A DNA stretch of 64,000 nt from Vibrio algarum (GTDB lineage Bacteria; Pseudomonadota; Gammaproteobacteria; Enterobacterales; Vibrionaceae): the NCBI RefSeq assembly GCF_028204155.1, contig NZ_JAQLOI010000001.1:682001-746000 (forward strand), in the 5' to 3' direction. Under the pieces are notes generated by a model. That model had not been told where the DNA came from. It searched no databases and saw only the letters and a program-made list of their open reading frames with translations. The first letter of the stretch is position 1. Each line of letters begins with the position of its first letter. This document shows positions 9,162-19,039 of this stretch, piece by piece. A program made the position numbers and the translations under genes.

Positions 9162-10136
9162 TTTCTATTTTCCAAGCTTGTGCAATACCGGCAGAAGTTG
9201 CCGATATGATTCTATTTTGACGATCAAAGGCGGCATCATACACGACTGCACGTGGAGGGCGAGTATCTTTTAACGGTTCAACATCCCAACCGCCCACTCG
9301 TTTACCTGTTTTGGTTTCCCAAAGCATGACCCTACCATTAGGTGAACCTGTGACTAAATGTTCACCATCATCTGAAAAACGCGCAGAAGAGAAAACTAAT
9401 TGTCTTGCAAGAGACTTGAGTGATGATACTTTTTCTCCGGTTTTAAGATCCCAAACGAAGCTGTCTTTTGCTCCATCAGAAGTGAACGCATATCTTCCGT
9501 CTCTTTGTAACGCTATTCTGTTAATTCTCGCATTGTGTTCAAATTGATACAGTGCCTGGCCTGTCTCCGTGTTCCAAAAGTAAGCTTTGTAGTCATTTCC
9601 ACCAGTCAAAGCGAACTTGCCATTTGATGAAATAGCCACGGTATTTACTTTTTCTCTATGAGCAAGGAACTCTAATCGCCTTCCGGTGACTAAATTGACG
9701 TAAATGGCCTTTCCATTAGATAAACCAAGTAATACCTGTTCGCCATTGCTTGATATATCAATGTCTCGGATCAGTCCGTCAGAGATAGACCAAAGCCCTT
9801 CGGCTTGGGTCCATGAAAGATCCCATACAGCGAAGTTGAGTTGGGTAGACGTAACCGCGTAGCGGCTATTATCAGAAATACGTATATGAGAAACGCTATT
9901 TCCATCGAGGTCTTGTTTGCCTAAAGAGGCTAACTCTTGATTCTCTTTTAAATCCCATAAGAGTAATTGACGCTCTTTTGAGTAGAGAAGTGCAAAGCGT
10001 GCATCTCTGCTAAGGGCAAAGCTTGTGGTGCCTTTGGGCTCTATGATCCACTTTTCTTCATCTTGAGATGAAAAAAACAACCATTTAACAGAGTGATGAC
10101 AATACCCAATAGCATATAATGAGAGATTATTCGCAT
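9154..10136 (-). CDS. WD40-repeat lipoprotein (frameshift in signal region)
   Basis: A beta-propeller protein with several WD40 units, for example repeats ending LLWDLK, YFWNTE, FVWDLK and MLWETK. As sequenced, the long frame runs up to an ATG at 10170 with no export signal. However, adding one base to the run of seven A at 10071-10077 joins the propeller to a frame starting at 10136. That start gives MRIISHYMLLGIVITLLNGC, a good lipoprotein signal with a lipid-modifiable cysteine. I therefore read it as an exported lipoprotein of about 327 residues. Function unknown; it is probably co-transcribed with slyX. Confidence 0.75.
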
Positions 10137-10274
10137 TACAATCAAGAATCCAGTTTGTGTCGATAGGCATATACCTAGTATATTGATACACCAATAATTT
10201 TGCACACTATTGATAGTAATTGATGAGAAGTGTGTACTAACGTCAATGGCAATGCCATTAATTTGGAGAATTTA

Positions 10275-11087
10275 ATGAAACCTTTGTTTAAAGTGTCCCT
10301 ACTAGCTGCAACTGTAATGTTGGCAGTAGGTTGTCAAAAAGAAGAAACGCCTAAAACTGAAGTAGCTCCACAAGTAGAGCAAGTTCAAGCTGAGGCAGAA
10401 AAAGCCGTTCACTTTAAAACAGATGAAGATAAAGCAGCTTATGCTTTCGGTTTATACTTTGCTAAAAACATAGAATCTAGCATCGAAGGCTCAACTGAAA
10501 TTGGAATAGAGTTGAAAAAAGAGCTTGTACTGCAAGGTATTGAAGATGTATTTGCAGATACTGAAAAACTAACCGATGACGAACTGCGTTTAGCGCTTGA
10601 AAATTTTGAAAAAATAGTTGGCGAGAAGATGCAAGCGAAAGCGGAAGCTGACGCAGCGGCTGCGCTTAAAGTTGGCGACGATTTTCGTGCTGAATTTGAA
10701 ACACAAGAAGGTGTAGTGAAAACGGACTCAGGTCTTCTTTATCAAGTCATGACGCCTGCTGAAGGTGATAAACCAGCTAAAACAGATACTGTTGAAGTGC
10801 ATTATGTAGGTACGCTTATTGACGGAACTAAATTTGATAGTTCATACGATCGTGACTCAACGGCTACATTCCCTCTTGATCGAGTGATTCCAGGTTGGAC
10901 TGAAGGCGTACAACTTATGCCTGTTGGTTCTAAATTCAAGTTTGTTATTCCACCTGAGTTAGCATATGGCGCACAAGACACACCGACTATTCCTGCAAAC
11001 TCAACTCTCGTTTTTGAAGTTGAATTGATTAGCATTGATAACGGTGAAGTACTAGAAGCACCAGCAGAAACACCTGCAGCTGAGTAA
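10275..11087 (+). CDS. fkpA: FKBP-type peptidyl-prolyl isomerase FkpA
   Basis: A 270-residue envelope prolyl isomerase and chaperone. The N-terminal helical dimerisation domain spans about residues 55-145; the FKBP domain starts near VEVHYVGTLIDGTKF and ends at FEVELISI. The start at 10275 follows GGAGA and gives a signal peptide ending LAVGC, which is a lipobox, so this FkpA is probably a lipoprotein rather than a free periplasmic protein. A Glu/Ala/Pro-rich tail closes it. It is divergent from the WD40 gene. Confidence 0.9.
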   Translation: MKPLFKVSLLAATVMLAVGCQKEETPKTEVAPQVEQVQAEAEKAVHFKTDEDKAAYAFGLYFAKNIESSIEGSTEIGIELKKELVLQGIEDVFADTEKLTDDELRLALENFEKIVGEKMQAKAEADAAAALKVGDDFRAEFETQEGVVKTDSGLLYQVMTPAEGDKPAKTDTVEVHYVGTLIDGTKFDSSYDRDSTATFPLDRVIPGWTEGVQLMPVGSKFKFVIPPELAYGAQDTPTIPANSTLVFEVELISIDNGEVLEAPAETPAAE

Positions 11088-11110
11088 CTTTTACTTTTAG
11101 GTTGTATGAA

Positions 11111-11137
11111 AAGGCTCGGATATCCGAGTCTTTTTTT
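11111..11137 (+). terminator. Rho-independent terminator after fkpA
   Basis: Stem GGCTCGGATATCCGAGTC followed by seven T. Confidence 0.8.
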
Positions 11138-11233
11138 AAACCAGCAAAGTGAACAGATCAAAACGGTGCGTGATTCAAAATTTCTGATAAACTTGCCTTA
11201 ATTAGTTGATTTTTTAAACCGAGGCTAGAAATA

Positions 11234-11956
11234 GTGGCAACATCAGAAATCGTTCATGCGGAAGCGTTACTAGAGATGGATTCCGTGATTGTTGAACCAT
11301 TTAGCAAGCATGATCTGATCATTTTAAAATCCTATGAAGCCGTAGTAGATGGTCTTGCTGGTTTAATAGGTCCGTTTTGTGAGATCGTTCTTCACTCATT
11401 AGAGAGTTTAGACACCTCTGCAATCAAAATAGCCAATGGTGAGAATACCGGTAGACATGTAGGATCGCCAATTACTGATATGGCGTTGAAGATGCTCAAA
11501 GACATTGAAGGCTCTGAGCGGAACTTCTCTCGGGCTTACTTTACTCGAGCAAAGGGCGGGGTATTGATGAAGTCTATTACTATCGCTATTCGCAATGGTA
11601 ATAATCGAGTTATTGGCCTGTTATGTATTAACATCAATCTGGATGCGTCATTTTCCCAAGTTCTGCGTTCTTTTATGCCAACAGATGAAGCAAAAGAAGC
11701 CGCGTCTTCAGTAAACTTTGCCAGCGATGTTGTAGAGCTTGTGGATCAAACTGTGGAACAAAGCATTGAAGACATCAATGCTGATAAGTCGGTATCGAAT
11801 AATACTAAAAACCGTCAAATTGTCATGGAGCTATACGACAAAGGCATTTTTGATATTAAAGATGCGATTAATCGTGTTGCTGATCGCTTAAATATTTCTA
11901 AACACACTGTCTATCTCTATATTCGTCAGCGTAAGACTGAGGATGGAGAAAAGTGA
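11234..11956 (+). CDS. yheO: YheO-type PAS/helix-turn-helix regulator
   Basis: A 240-residue regulator. The YheO-type PAS-like sensor domain covers about residues 25-140, and a C-terminal helix-turn-helix (RQIVMELYDKGIFDIKDAIN, then LNISKHTVYLYIRQR) covers about residues 190-235. It starts with GTG. Its stop overlaps the GTG of tusD by four bases, and yheO heads the tus genes as in E. coli. The ligand and targets are not known from sequence. Confidence 0.85.
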   Translation: MATSEIVHAEALLEMDSVIVEPFSKHDLIILKSYEAVVDGLAGLIGPFCEIVLHSLESLDTSAIKIANGENTGRHVGSPITDMALKMLKDIEGSERNFSRAYFTRAKGGVLMKSITIAIRNGNNRVIGLLCININLDASFSQVLRSFMPTDEAKEAASSVNFASDVVELVDQTVEQSIEDINADKSVSNNTKNRQIVMELYDKGIFDIKDAINRVADRLNISKHTVYLYIRQRKTEDGEK

Positions 11957-12345
11957 TCTTAAGTTACACCCTTGTTGTTAACGGAAGCGTATATGGTTCT
12001 CAGTCGGCAAGAAACGCTTATGCGTTTGCCAATGCATTGCTTGAAAAGGGCCATACAATAGTTTCTGTGTTTTTTTATCAAGAAGGGGTAACAAATGGTT
12101 CGAAATTGGTTGTACCGGCTAATGATGAGTTTGATTTAACCAGTGCTTGGAGCCAATTAGCATCCACACATAATATTCGTTTAGAAACATGTGTGGCAGC
12201 TGCTTTACGTCGTGGAATACTCAGCACAGAAGAAGCCACCTTGCATACTCGTGATGAATCTAACCTTGCCGATGGATTTGAGCAGATCGGATTGGGTAGT
12301 TTGGCTGAAGCTCTGCTGACTCAAGATAGAGTAGTACAGTTTTGA
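11953..12345 (+). CDS. tusD: Sulfurtransferase TusD
   Basis: A 130-residue subunit of the TusBCD sulfur relay, which passes persulfide sulfur from TusA to TusE for 2-thiolation of the wobble uridine of Lys, Glu and Gln tRNAs. DsrE-like fold; Cys80 in RLETCVAAALRRG aligns with the catalytic cysteine of E. coli TusD. It starts with GTG overlapping the yheO stop, and its own stop overlaps the tusC start. The Glu and Lys tRNA substrates are also encoded in this window. Confidence 0.93.
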   Translation: MILSYTLVVNGSVYGSQSARNAYAFANALLEKGHTIVSVFFYQEGVTNGSKLVVPANDEFDLTSAWSQLASTHNIRLETCVAAALRRGILSTEEATLHTRDESNLADGFEQIGLGSLAEALLTQDRVVQF

Positions 12346-12701
12346 ATAAGCTAGGTTTTGTCTTTCGTTCTCATCCACATTCCTCAGCGAAAGGTCGAGA
12401 AGGGTTAGACGCTTTATTGGCCGCTTCTGCATATAGTGAGAATATCTCGGTATTTTTTATCGGCGAAGGCGTCACTCAACTCGTGGCGAATCAAAAGACG
12501 GCCGCTATATTTTCTAGAGATTATGTACCTGCGTTTAAGCTCATGGATCTCTATGACATTGAAGATATATACGTCTGTTTGGACTCTTTAAAAGCGAACG
12601 GGTTGGCTGAGGCTGAATTAGTTTTGGATGAACCCGTCAAACTAAAAGCAACAAAGGTGGCAGAATTACTGCATCGCTGTGACAAGCTACTTACCTTCTA
12701 G
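12342..12701 (+). CDS. tusC: Sulfurtransferase complex subunit TusC
   Basis: A 119-residue DsrF-like subunit of the TusBCD complex. The opening KLGFVFRSHPHSSAKGREGLD and the central MDLYDIEDIYVC are typical of the family. TusC has no sulfur-carrying role of its own and helps build the heterohexamer. It starts with TTG overlapping the tusD stop, so the three tus genes are tightly coupled. Confidence 0.92.
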   Translation: MNKLGFVFRSHPHSSAKGREGLDALLAASAYSENISVFFIGEGVTQLVANQKTAAIFSRDYVPAFKLMDLYDIEDIYVCLDSLKANGLAEAELVLDEPVKLKATKVAELLHRCDKLLTF

Positions 12702-12710
12702 AGAATTGAG

Positions 12711-12986
12711 ATGCTGCATATTGTTAAACATTACCGCTCGTTAAGTGACGCTATTGCTACTGCTCTAGAGGGCGATGAACTACTTTTAGTAGAGGATGCG
12801 GTATACGCAGCCCTAAATGAACATAAAGCGAATATTGAGCTTGCAGCGACTTCTAAGCCTGTTTATTGCCTTATAGCAGACGTAAACGCTAGAGGTTTAA
12901 CGTTGGACCCCAGCAATCTAATGGTCGATTTTAGCGGTTTTGTTGCACTAACAGAGAAGCATTCTTCTTCTATTACATGGGAATAA
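12711..12986 (+). CDS. tusB: Sulfurtransferase complex subunit TusB
   Basis: A 91-residue DsrH-like protein, the third TusBCD subunit, with the typical opening MLHIVKHYRS and central GDELLLVEDAVYAA. It starts nine bases after the tusC stop, behind GAGAATTGAG. It is the last gene of the yheO-tusDCB group; a 240-base gap then leads to the str operon with its own promoter. Confidence 0.9.
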   Translation: MLHIVKHYRSLSDAIATALEGDELLLVEDAVYAALNEHKANIELAATSKPVYCLIADVNARGLTLDPSNLMVDFSGFVALTEKHSSSITWE

Positions 12987-13130
12987 AGTTAAATCATCTG
13001 TATGGTGATTTAACTATGCTTAAGTAGGATATTTATAATAAACACCGTGCTTAATAACCTCCGTACAAGATTTGAGCATATATACCCGCGACAGCTTGTT
13101 CCTTTAGGATCAAAAAGATCCCTAAATACC

Positions 13131-13159
13131 TTGACAGACCTTCCTTCCGTGCATAAAAT
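13131..13159 (+). promoter_or_regulatory. sigma-70 promoter of the str operon
   Basis: A perfect -35 TTGACA (13131-13136), a 17-base spacer and -10 TAAAAT (13154-13159), followed by a leader and the rpsL gene. It fits a strong growth-related promoter for rpsL-rpsG-fusA-tuf. Confidence 0.8.
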
Positions 13160-13226
13160 CTTGCGTCCCTCATAGTAGGGTTAGATTTTTCATGAAGCAT
13201 AATTTCAGCAAATCAGGAGCTAGTTA

Positions 13227-13601
13227 ATGGCAACTATTAACCAGTTGGTACGTAAACCTCGTGCAAAGCAAGTTGTTAAAAGCAACGTGCCAGCACTAGA
13301 AGCGTGCCCACAAAAACGTGGTGTATGTACTCGTGTATATACTACTACACCTAAAAAACCTAACTCAGCGCTACGTAAAGTTTGTCGTGTGCGTTTGACT
13401 AACGGTTTCGAAGTAACTTCGTACATCGGTGGTGAAGGTCACAACCTTCAAGAGCACTCAGTTGTACTAATCCGTGGTGGTCGTGTTAAAGACCTTCCGG
13501 GTGTGCGTTATCACACAGTTCGTGGTGCACTTGACTGTGCAGGCGTAAATGACCGTAAGAAAGGTCGTTCTAAGTACGGTGTGAAACGTCCTAAGTCTTA
13601 A
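13227..13601 (+). CDS. rpsL: 30S ribosomal protein S12
   Basis: A 124-residue S12, the decoding-centre protein of the small ribosomal subunit. All landmarks are present, including TTTPKKPNSALRK with Lys43 and the GGRVKDLPGVRYH loop with Lys88, the residues whose change gives streptomycin resistance; both are wild type. It is the first gene of the str operon and has a CAGGAG ribosome-binding site. Confidence 0.98.
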   Translation: MATINQLVRKPRAKQVVKSNVPALEACPQKRGVCTRVYTTTPKKPNSALRKVCRVRLTNGFEVTSYIGGEGHNLQEHSVVLIRGGRVKDLPGVRYHTVRGALDCAGVNDRKKGRSKYGVKRPKS

Positions 13602-13712
13602 TGATTCTCTGTTTACGAACAAGCGTTAAGTAAGGCCAAACATTAATTATTTATATTTTTGAAGAAACTGAAAAGTTTTGGATAACCTGAAGAAGACAAC
13701 GGAGAAATTCCT

Positions 13713-14183
13713 ATGCCACGTCGTCGCGTAATAGGTCAGCGTAAGATCCTTCCAGATCCTAAATTCAAATCTGAATTGCTGGCAAAGTTCGTCAATATCC
13801 TTATGGTTGACGGAAAGAAATCTACTGCAGAAAAGATTGTTTATACTGCACTAGAAACTATGGCTGAGAAATCTGGTAAAGATCACTTAGCTGTATTTGA
13901 AGAAGCTCTTGAAAATGTTCGTCCATCGGTAGAAGTTAAATCTCGCCGTGTGGGTGGTTCAACTTACCAAGTACCTGTAGAAGTTCGTCCGGTTCGCCGT
14001 AACGCTCTTGCTATGCGTTGGTTAGTTGAAGCTGCGCGTAAGCGTGGTGAAAAATCTATGGCTCAACGTTTAGCTGCTGAAATGCTAGACGCGTCAGAGA
14101 ACAAAGGTACTGCTGTTAAGAAACGTGAAGACGTTCACCGTATGGCAGACGCGAACAAAGCGTTCGCTCATTACCGCTGGTAA
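13713..14183 (+). CDS. rpsG: 30S ribosomal protein S7
   Basis: A 156-residue S7, which nucleates assembly of the 3' domain of 16S rRNA. It opens MPRRRVIGQRKILPDPKF and carries the conserved KSRRVGGSTYQVPVEV. In E. coli S7 is the translational repressor of this operon through the rpsL-rpsG gap; the 111-base gap here could serve the same role, but I did not identify the structure. Confidence 0.98.
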   Translation: MPRRRVIGQRKILPDPKFKSELLAKFVNILMVDGKKSTAEKIVYTALETMAEKSGKDHLAVFEEALENVRPSVEVKSRRVGGSTYQVPVEVRPVRRNALAMRWLVEAARKRGEKSMAQRLAAEMLDASENKGTAVKKREDVHRMADANKAFAHYRW

Positions 14184-14192
14184 TAAGACCTT

Positions 14193-14224
14193 TAAGCACT
14201 GCGAAGTCCTTCGCAGTGCTTTTC
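14193..14224 (+). terminator. Terminator-like hairpin between rpsG and fusA
   Basis: Stem AGCACTGCGAA / TTCGCAGTGCT followed by TTTTCC. Its weak T tract inside the str operon suggests partial termination, which would set the ratio of ribosomal proteins to elongation factors. Confidence 0.6.
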
Positions 14225-14355
14225 CTTTGGAAATTTCAAGTATTTATTACTGTTTCAAAATAGTTTTTTGTTTATTCTTTATGCCTTAAGCATGAGTTTA
14301 TAAGCAGATAGATATTTTTAAACATTAATAATCCCTATAGTGAGAGGATAGAATC

Positions 14356-16452
14356 GTGGCTCGTAAAACTCCGATTGAGCGCTACCGTAATATCGGTATC
14401 GTGGCTCACGTAGATGCAGGCAAAACAACCACAAGTGAACGTATTCTGTTTTATACCGGCCTTTCTCACAAAATTGGCGAAGTTCACGATGGCGCTGCTA
14501 CCATGGACTGGATGGAGCAGGAACAAGAGCGTGGTATTACTATTACCTCGGCAGCCACCACGACATTTTGGCGTGGTATGGAAGCACAATATCCTGACCA
14601 CCGCATCAATATCATCGATACTCCCGGACACGTAGATTTTACTATCGAAGTGGAACGTTCACTTCGTGTGCTTGATGGTGCCGTCGTTGTGTTTTGCGGC
14701 TCATCTGGTGTTGAACCTCAGTCTGAAACGGTTTGGCGTCAAGCTGACAAATATAGCGTTCCACGTATGGTTTTCGTCAATAAAATGGACCGTACTGGCG
14801 CAGATTTCTTACGAGTGGTTGAGCAAATTAAAGACCGTCTTGGTGCAAACCCAGTTCCAATCCAATTAAACATTGGTGCAGAGGACGAGTTTAAAGGTGT
14901 TGTTGACCTTATCAAGATGAAAGCCATTAACTGGAATGAAGCCGACCAAGGCATGACCTTCACTTATGAAGATATTCCAGCTGACATGCAAGAAATGGCG
15001 GAAGAATACCGAACAGAACTTGTTGAAGCTGCGGCTGAAGCCAACGAAGAGTTGATGGATAAGTACCTAGAAGAAGGTGAGCTAACAGAAGCTGAAATCA
15101 AGCAAGGCCTTCGCACTCGTACTCTAAACAATGAAATCGTACTTGCTACCTGTGGCAGTGCTTTTAAAAACAAAGGTGTACAAGCTGTTCTTGATGCTGT
15201 CGTTGAGTTTCTACCTTCACCAGTAGATGTACCTGCAATTAAAGGTATCGATGAAAACGAAAATGAAATAGAGCGTCATGCCGATGACAACGAACCGTTT
15301 TCAGCGTTAGCATTTAAAATTGCAACGGATCCATTTGTGGGGACGTTAACTTTCATTCGTGTTTATTCTGGTGTTGTTGAAAGCGGTAAAACGGCTTACA
15401 ACTCAGTTAAGCAACAGCGTGAACGTTTAGGGCGCATTGTTCAAATGCACTCTAATAAGCGTGAAGAAGTGAAAGAAGTACGAGCTGGTGATATAGCAGC
15501 TATTATTGGCTTAAAAGATGTCACTACTGGCGAAACACTGTGTGATCAGAACCATAAGATTGTTCTAGAACGTATGGAATTCCCAGATCCAGTTATTCAG
15601 ATTGTTGTAGAGCCTAGCTCTCAAGCTGATCAAGAAAAAATGACGATCGCGTTAGGGAAGCTAGCGGCAGAAGACCCATCATTCCGTGTTGATATGGATG
15701 ACGAAACCGGTCAGACACTCATTTCTGGTATGGGTGAGCTGCATCTAGATATCATTGTTGATCGCATGAAGCGTGAGTTTAACGTCAACTGCAAAGTTGG
15801 TAACCCGCAAGTTGCTTACCGTGAAACTATTCGTGGTACAGCGAAAGCGGAAGGTAAATTTATACGCGAGCATGGTGGTAAAGGTCAGTACGGTCACGTA
15901 TGGCTGAAACTAGAACCATCAGAAGTTGGCGAAGGTTTTGTCTTCGTTAACGAAATAGCTAATGATATTGTACCAAAAGAGTTTATCGGCTCTGTCGCGA
16001 AAGGCATTGAAGAGCAGATGAATAATGGTGTGCTTGCTGGCTATCCAGTTCTGGATATAAAGGCTACACTATTCGATGGTTCTTATCATGAAGTAGATTC
16101 AAGTGAGATGGCGTTTGTAATTGCCGCCTCTATGGCTTTTAGAACGGGTGCATTAGAAGCGCAACCAGTTCTGCTTGAGCCTATGATGAAAGTTGAAGTA
16201 ACGACTCCAGAAGACTGGATGGGTGATGTTGTTGGCGATATTAATCGTCGTCGCGGTATCATCGAAGGTATGGACGAGGGGACAGCTGGCCTGAAGATAA
16301 TTCGTGCACAAGTTCCGTTGTCTGTCATGTTCGGTTACGCAACTGATTTACGTTCTGCGACACAAGGTCGTGCTTCTTACTCTATGGAGTTTAGTGAGTA
16401 CGCTGAAGTGCCAAAAAATGTTGCAAATGCAATCATTGCAGAGCGTAGTTAA
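14356..16452 (+). CDS. fusA: Elongation factor G
   Basis: A 698-residue translocase GTPase, the normal length for EF-G. It has the P-loop AHVDAGKTT near residue 20, the switch/G3 motif DTPGHVDFT and G4 NKMD. The order GTPase, domain II, EFG domains III-V is intact down to the end. Third gene of the str operon; it starts with GTG behind GAGAGGA. Confidence 0.98.
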   Translation: MARKTPIERYRNIGIVAHVDAGKTTTSERILFYTGLSHKIGEVHDGAATMDWMEQEQERGITITSAATTTFWRGMEAQYPDHRINIIDTPGHVDFTIEVERSLRVLDGAVVVFCGSSGVEPQSETVWRQADKYSVPRMVFVNKMDRTGADFLRVVEQIKDRLGANPVPIQLNIGAEDEFKGVVDLIKMKAINWNEADQGMTFTYEDIPADMQEMAEEYRTELVEAAAEANEELMDKYLEEGELTEAEIKQGLRTRTLNNEIVLATCGSAFKNKGVQAVLDAVVEFLPSPVDVPAIKGIDENENEIERHADDNEPFSALAFKIATDPFVGTLTFIRVYSGVVESGKTAYNSVKQQRERLGRIVQMHSNKREEVKEVRAGDIAAIIGLKDVTTGETLCDQNHKIVLERMEFPDPVIQIVVEPSSQADQEKMTIALGKLAAEDPSFRVDMDDETGQTLISGMGELHLDIIVDRMKREFNVNCKVGNPQVAYRETIRGTAKAEGKFIREHGGKGQYGHVWLKLEPSEVGEGFVFVNEIANDIVPKEFIGSVAKGIEEQMNNGVLAGYPVLDIKATLFDGSYHEVDSSEMAFVIAASMAFRTGALEAQPVLLEPMMKVEVTTPEDWMGDVVGDINRRRGIIEGMDEGTAGLKIIRAQVPLSVMFGYATDLRSATQGRASYSMEFSEYAEVPKNVANAIIAERS

Positions 16453-16596
16453 AAAACTGGACACATTTTTTCTTCTTTTTTGGAAGATCAATGAGTTCAA
16501 ATATTGCGCTAACGCGAGTTGGCGCATAAAATAGCAAATTCTGGCGCGCATCGGAGCTTATTCCGATGCGAATCATAACTAGGAAGGAACACGATC

Positions 16597-17781
16597 GTGT
16601 CTAAAGAAAAATTTGAACGTACGAAACCGCACGTAAACGTTGGTACTATCGGCCACGTTGACCACGGTAAAACAACTCTAACTGCTGCAATCTGTACTAC
16701 TCTTGCTAAAGTGTACGGCGGTGTTGCGAAGGACTTCGCATCAATCGATAACGCTCCAGAAGAGCGTGAGCGCGGTATCACAATCGCTACTTCTCACGTA
16801 GAGTACGATACACCAGCACGTCACTACGCACACGTAGACTGCCCAGGACACGCGGATTATGTTAAAAACATGATCACAGGTGCTGCGCAAATGGACGGCG
16901 GTATCCTAGTAGTAGCTGCGACAGATGGCCCAATGCCACAAACTCGTGAGCACATCCTACTTGGTCGTCAGGTTGGTATCCCTTACATCATCGTGTTCAT
17001 GAACAAATGTGACATGGTAGATGACGAAGAACTACTAGAACTAGTAGAAATGGAAGTTCGTGAACTTCTTTCTGAGTATGAATTCCCAGGTGATGACCTT
17101 CCAGTAATTCAAGGTTCAGCTCTAGGTGCACTTAACGGTGAGAAAGAGTGGGAAGACAAGATTGTTGAACTAGCAGAAGCGCTAGACTCATACATCCCAG
17201 AACCAGAGCGTGCAGTAGACCAACCGTTCCTACTACCAATTGAAGATGTATTCTCAATTCAAGGTCGTGGTACAGTGGTAACTGGCCGTATCGAACGTGG
17301 TATCCTAAACGTAGGTGACGAAGTTGCTATCGTAGGTATCAAAGAAACAACAACTACAACCTGTACAGGTGTAGAGATGTTCCGTAAGCTTCTAGACGAA
17401 GGTCGTGCGGGAGAGAACGTTGGTGCCCTTTTACGTGGTACTAAGCGTGAAGACGTAGAGCGTGGTCAAGTATTGGCAGCTCCGGGTTCAATCACTCCAC
17501 ACACTAAGTTTGAATCAGAAGTATACGTACTGTCTAAAGATGAAGGTGGCCGTCATACTCCATTCTTCAAAGGTTACCGTCCACAGTTCTACTTCCGTAC
17601 AACTGACGTAACAGGCGACATCACTCTACCTGAAGGTGTAGAGATGGTAATGCCAGGTGACAACATCCAAATGACGGTTGAGCTAATTGCTCCAATCGCA
17701 ATGGATGAAGGTCTACGCTTCGCAATCCGTGAAGGTGGCCGTACAGTTGGTGCTGGTGTTGTTGCTAAAATCTTCGAATAA
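16597..17781 (+). CDS. tuf: Elongation factor Tu
   Basis: A 394-residue EF-Tu that delivers aminoacyl-tRNA to the ribosome. G1 GHVDHGKTT, G3 DCPGHADY and G4 NKCD are present. It starts with GTG behind AGGAAGG. Codon use is strongly biased (GTA, GTT, CGT), as expected of one of the most highly expressed genes. It is the last gene of the str operon and is followed by a clear terminator. Confidence 0.98.
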   Translation: MSKEKFERTKPHVNVGTIGHVDHGKTTLTAAICTTLAKVYGGVAKDFASIDNAPEERERGITIATSHVEYDTPARHYAHVDCPGHADYVKNMITGAAQMDGGILVVAATDGPMPQTREHILLGRQVGIPYIIVFMNKCDMVDDEELLELVEMEVRELLSEYEFPGDDLPVIQGSALGALNGEKEWEDKIVELAEALDSYIPEPERAVDQPFLLPIEDVFSIQGRGTVVTGRIERGILNVGDEVAIVGIKETTTTTCTGVEMFRKLLDEGRAGENVGALLRGTKREDVERGQVLAAPGSITPHTKFESEVYVLSKDEGGRHTPFFKGYRPQFYFRTTDVTGDITLPEGVEMVMPGDNIQMTVELIAPIAMDEGLRFAIREGGRTVGAGVVAKIFE

Positions 17782-17828
17782 TCTCGATTGATTGTGTAAT
17801 GATACGTGTTCGAAAGAACATGCATTAG

Positions 17829-17857
17829 AAAAAAGGAAGCCTAGGCTTCCTTTTTTT
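17829..17857 (+). terminator. Rho-independent terminator of the str operon
   Basis: A near-perfect palindrome centred on GGAAGCCTAGGCTTCC with flanking A and T runs. Confidence 0.9.
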
Positions 17858-17982
17858 GTTCCTGAAATATCCCCAGTGGAACTCTAATAATACGACTTTC
17901 CAACCATGAGTATGGTAGCGATTTTTTTCACCGAAAATAAGCCATACTATAAATATGACTTTCTTAAACGTAGAACCTCTTT

Positions 17983-18915
17983 ATGCAAAGATTATTCTAT
18001 TTATTAATACCATTTATATTTGTGGGTTGTGCGCAACACCAACAGTCGAATACACACCACTTATCTACTATGTATGACTACCAGATAATGCAGTCTGGAG
18101 TGCCTATTTCTTTAAGTACATTGGTAGAAGAACTGGCAACGGTAGATGTGGTTCTGGTCGGGGAGTGGCATTCTCATTCTGGTATTCATCACTTTCAAGC
18201 GGATTTACTCCAAGCTCTCTCTAAGGCGCAGCCTCCTGTCATTTTAGCCATGGAGCAATTTTCAACAGATAAGCAACCTGTGATTGAAAATTACCTTGAA
18301 GGCATCTTCGGGGAGCAGGCACTTATTAAACGAGGGGATGCCTGGTCTAATTACTCTAGTGACTATCGACCACTTGTTGAGTATGCGAAAGCGAATCAAA
18401 TACCCGTCATCGCTGCCAACGCTCCTAACGATATTGTTCGCTGTATAAATAGAGAAGGGTTAGATTACATAGCCAAATTACCAGATGAAAAACGGAAATA
18501 TATAGCAAAGAAAATTTCCTTAGAAGATACCCCATATAAACAAAAATTCGTCTCTACTATGCATCACGGAACAGAAACTCAAATAAATAATCTATTTGCA
18601 GCGCAGATGACCCGAGATGAAACCATGGCCGAGAGTATAGTCACTATATTGAATAAATACCCAAATCATAGAGTGATGTTAACTGCCGGGAAATTCCACA
18701 TAGAGGGTGGCTTAGGCGTTGGTGCATCCATATATCAACGAGCGCCCGATCTTAAAATAGTGGTGGTGAACCCAGTGTCACTTGACAAGGCAGAGGGTAT
18801 TGATAAGTATCAACTTAATGTGTTACCTATGCCTTCTCTTTATGTTCAAGGCGAAGAATATAACCCTAACTTTCATTTCGTTGGTAATAAAAAGGATGAG
18901 TTTAAATGCAATTGA
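17983..18915 (+). CDS. ChaN-family lipoprotein
   Basis: A 310-residue lipoprotein: signal peptide ending IFVGC with the lipidated Cys16. The body has the ChaN/Tiki-type motifs LVGEWHSHSGIHHFQADLL and, later, AGKFHIEGGLG. Members such as Campylobacter ChaN bind haem, so an iron-related envelope role is possible; TIKI-type metalloprotease relatives also share this fold. It stands alone between tuf and purA with no visible iron-box. Confidence 0.75.
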   Translation: MQRLFYLLIPFIFVGCAQHQQSNTHHLSTMYDYQIMQSGVPISLSTLVEELATVDVVLVGEWHSHSGIHHFQADLLQALSKAQPPVILAMEQFSTDKQPVIENYLEGIFGEQALIKRGDAWSNYSSDYRPLVEYAKANQIPVIAANAPNDIVRCINREGLDYIAKLPDEKRKYIAKKISLEDTPYKQKFVSTMHHGTETQINNLFAAQMTRDETMAESIVTILNKYPNHRVMLTAGKFHIEGGLGVGASIYQRAPDLKIVVVNPVSLDKAEGIDKYQLNVLPMPSLYVQGEEYNPNFHFVGNKKDEFKCN

Positions 18916-19039
18916 AAAGGATATTTCTTGTGTAATTAGTCTCTTACCGTTTTATGATGTTTTTATGCTCAAAAAATGACTGCAAGATGTTGAGTTAGGT
19001 GCTAGAATCCATTTTTAACTAGCTATCAGAACTGGAAAG

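Noticed and set aside
13102..13125. Imperfect inverted repeat TTTAGGATC / GATCCCTAAA before the str promoter
   Set aside because: No T tract and an uneven stem, so not a convincing terminator for tusB; no other role is evident.
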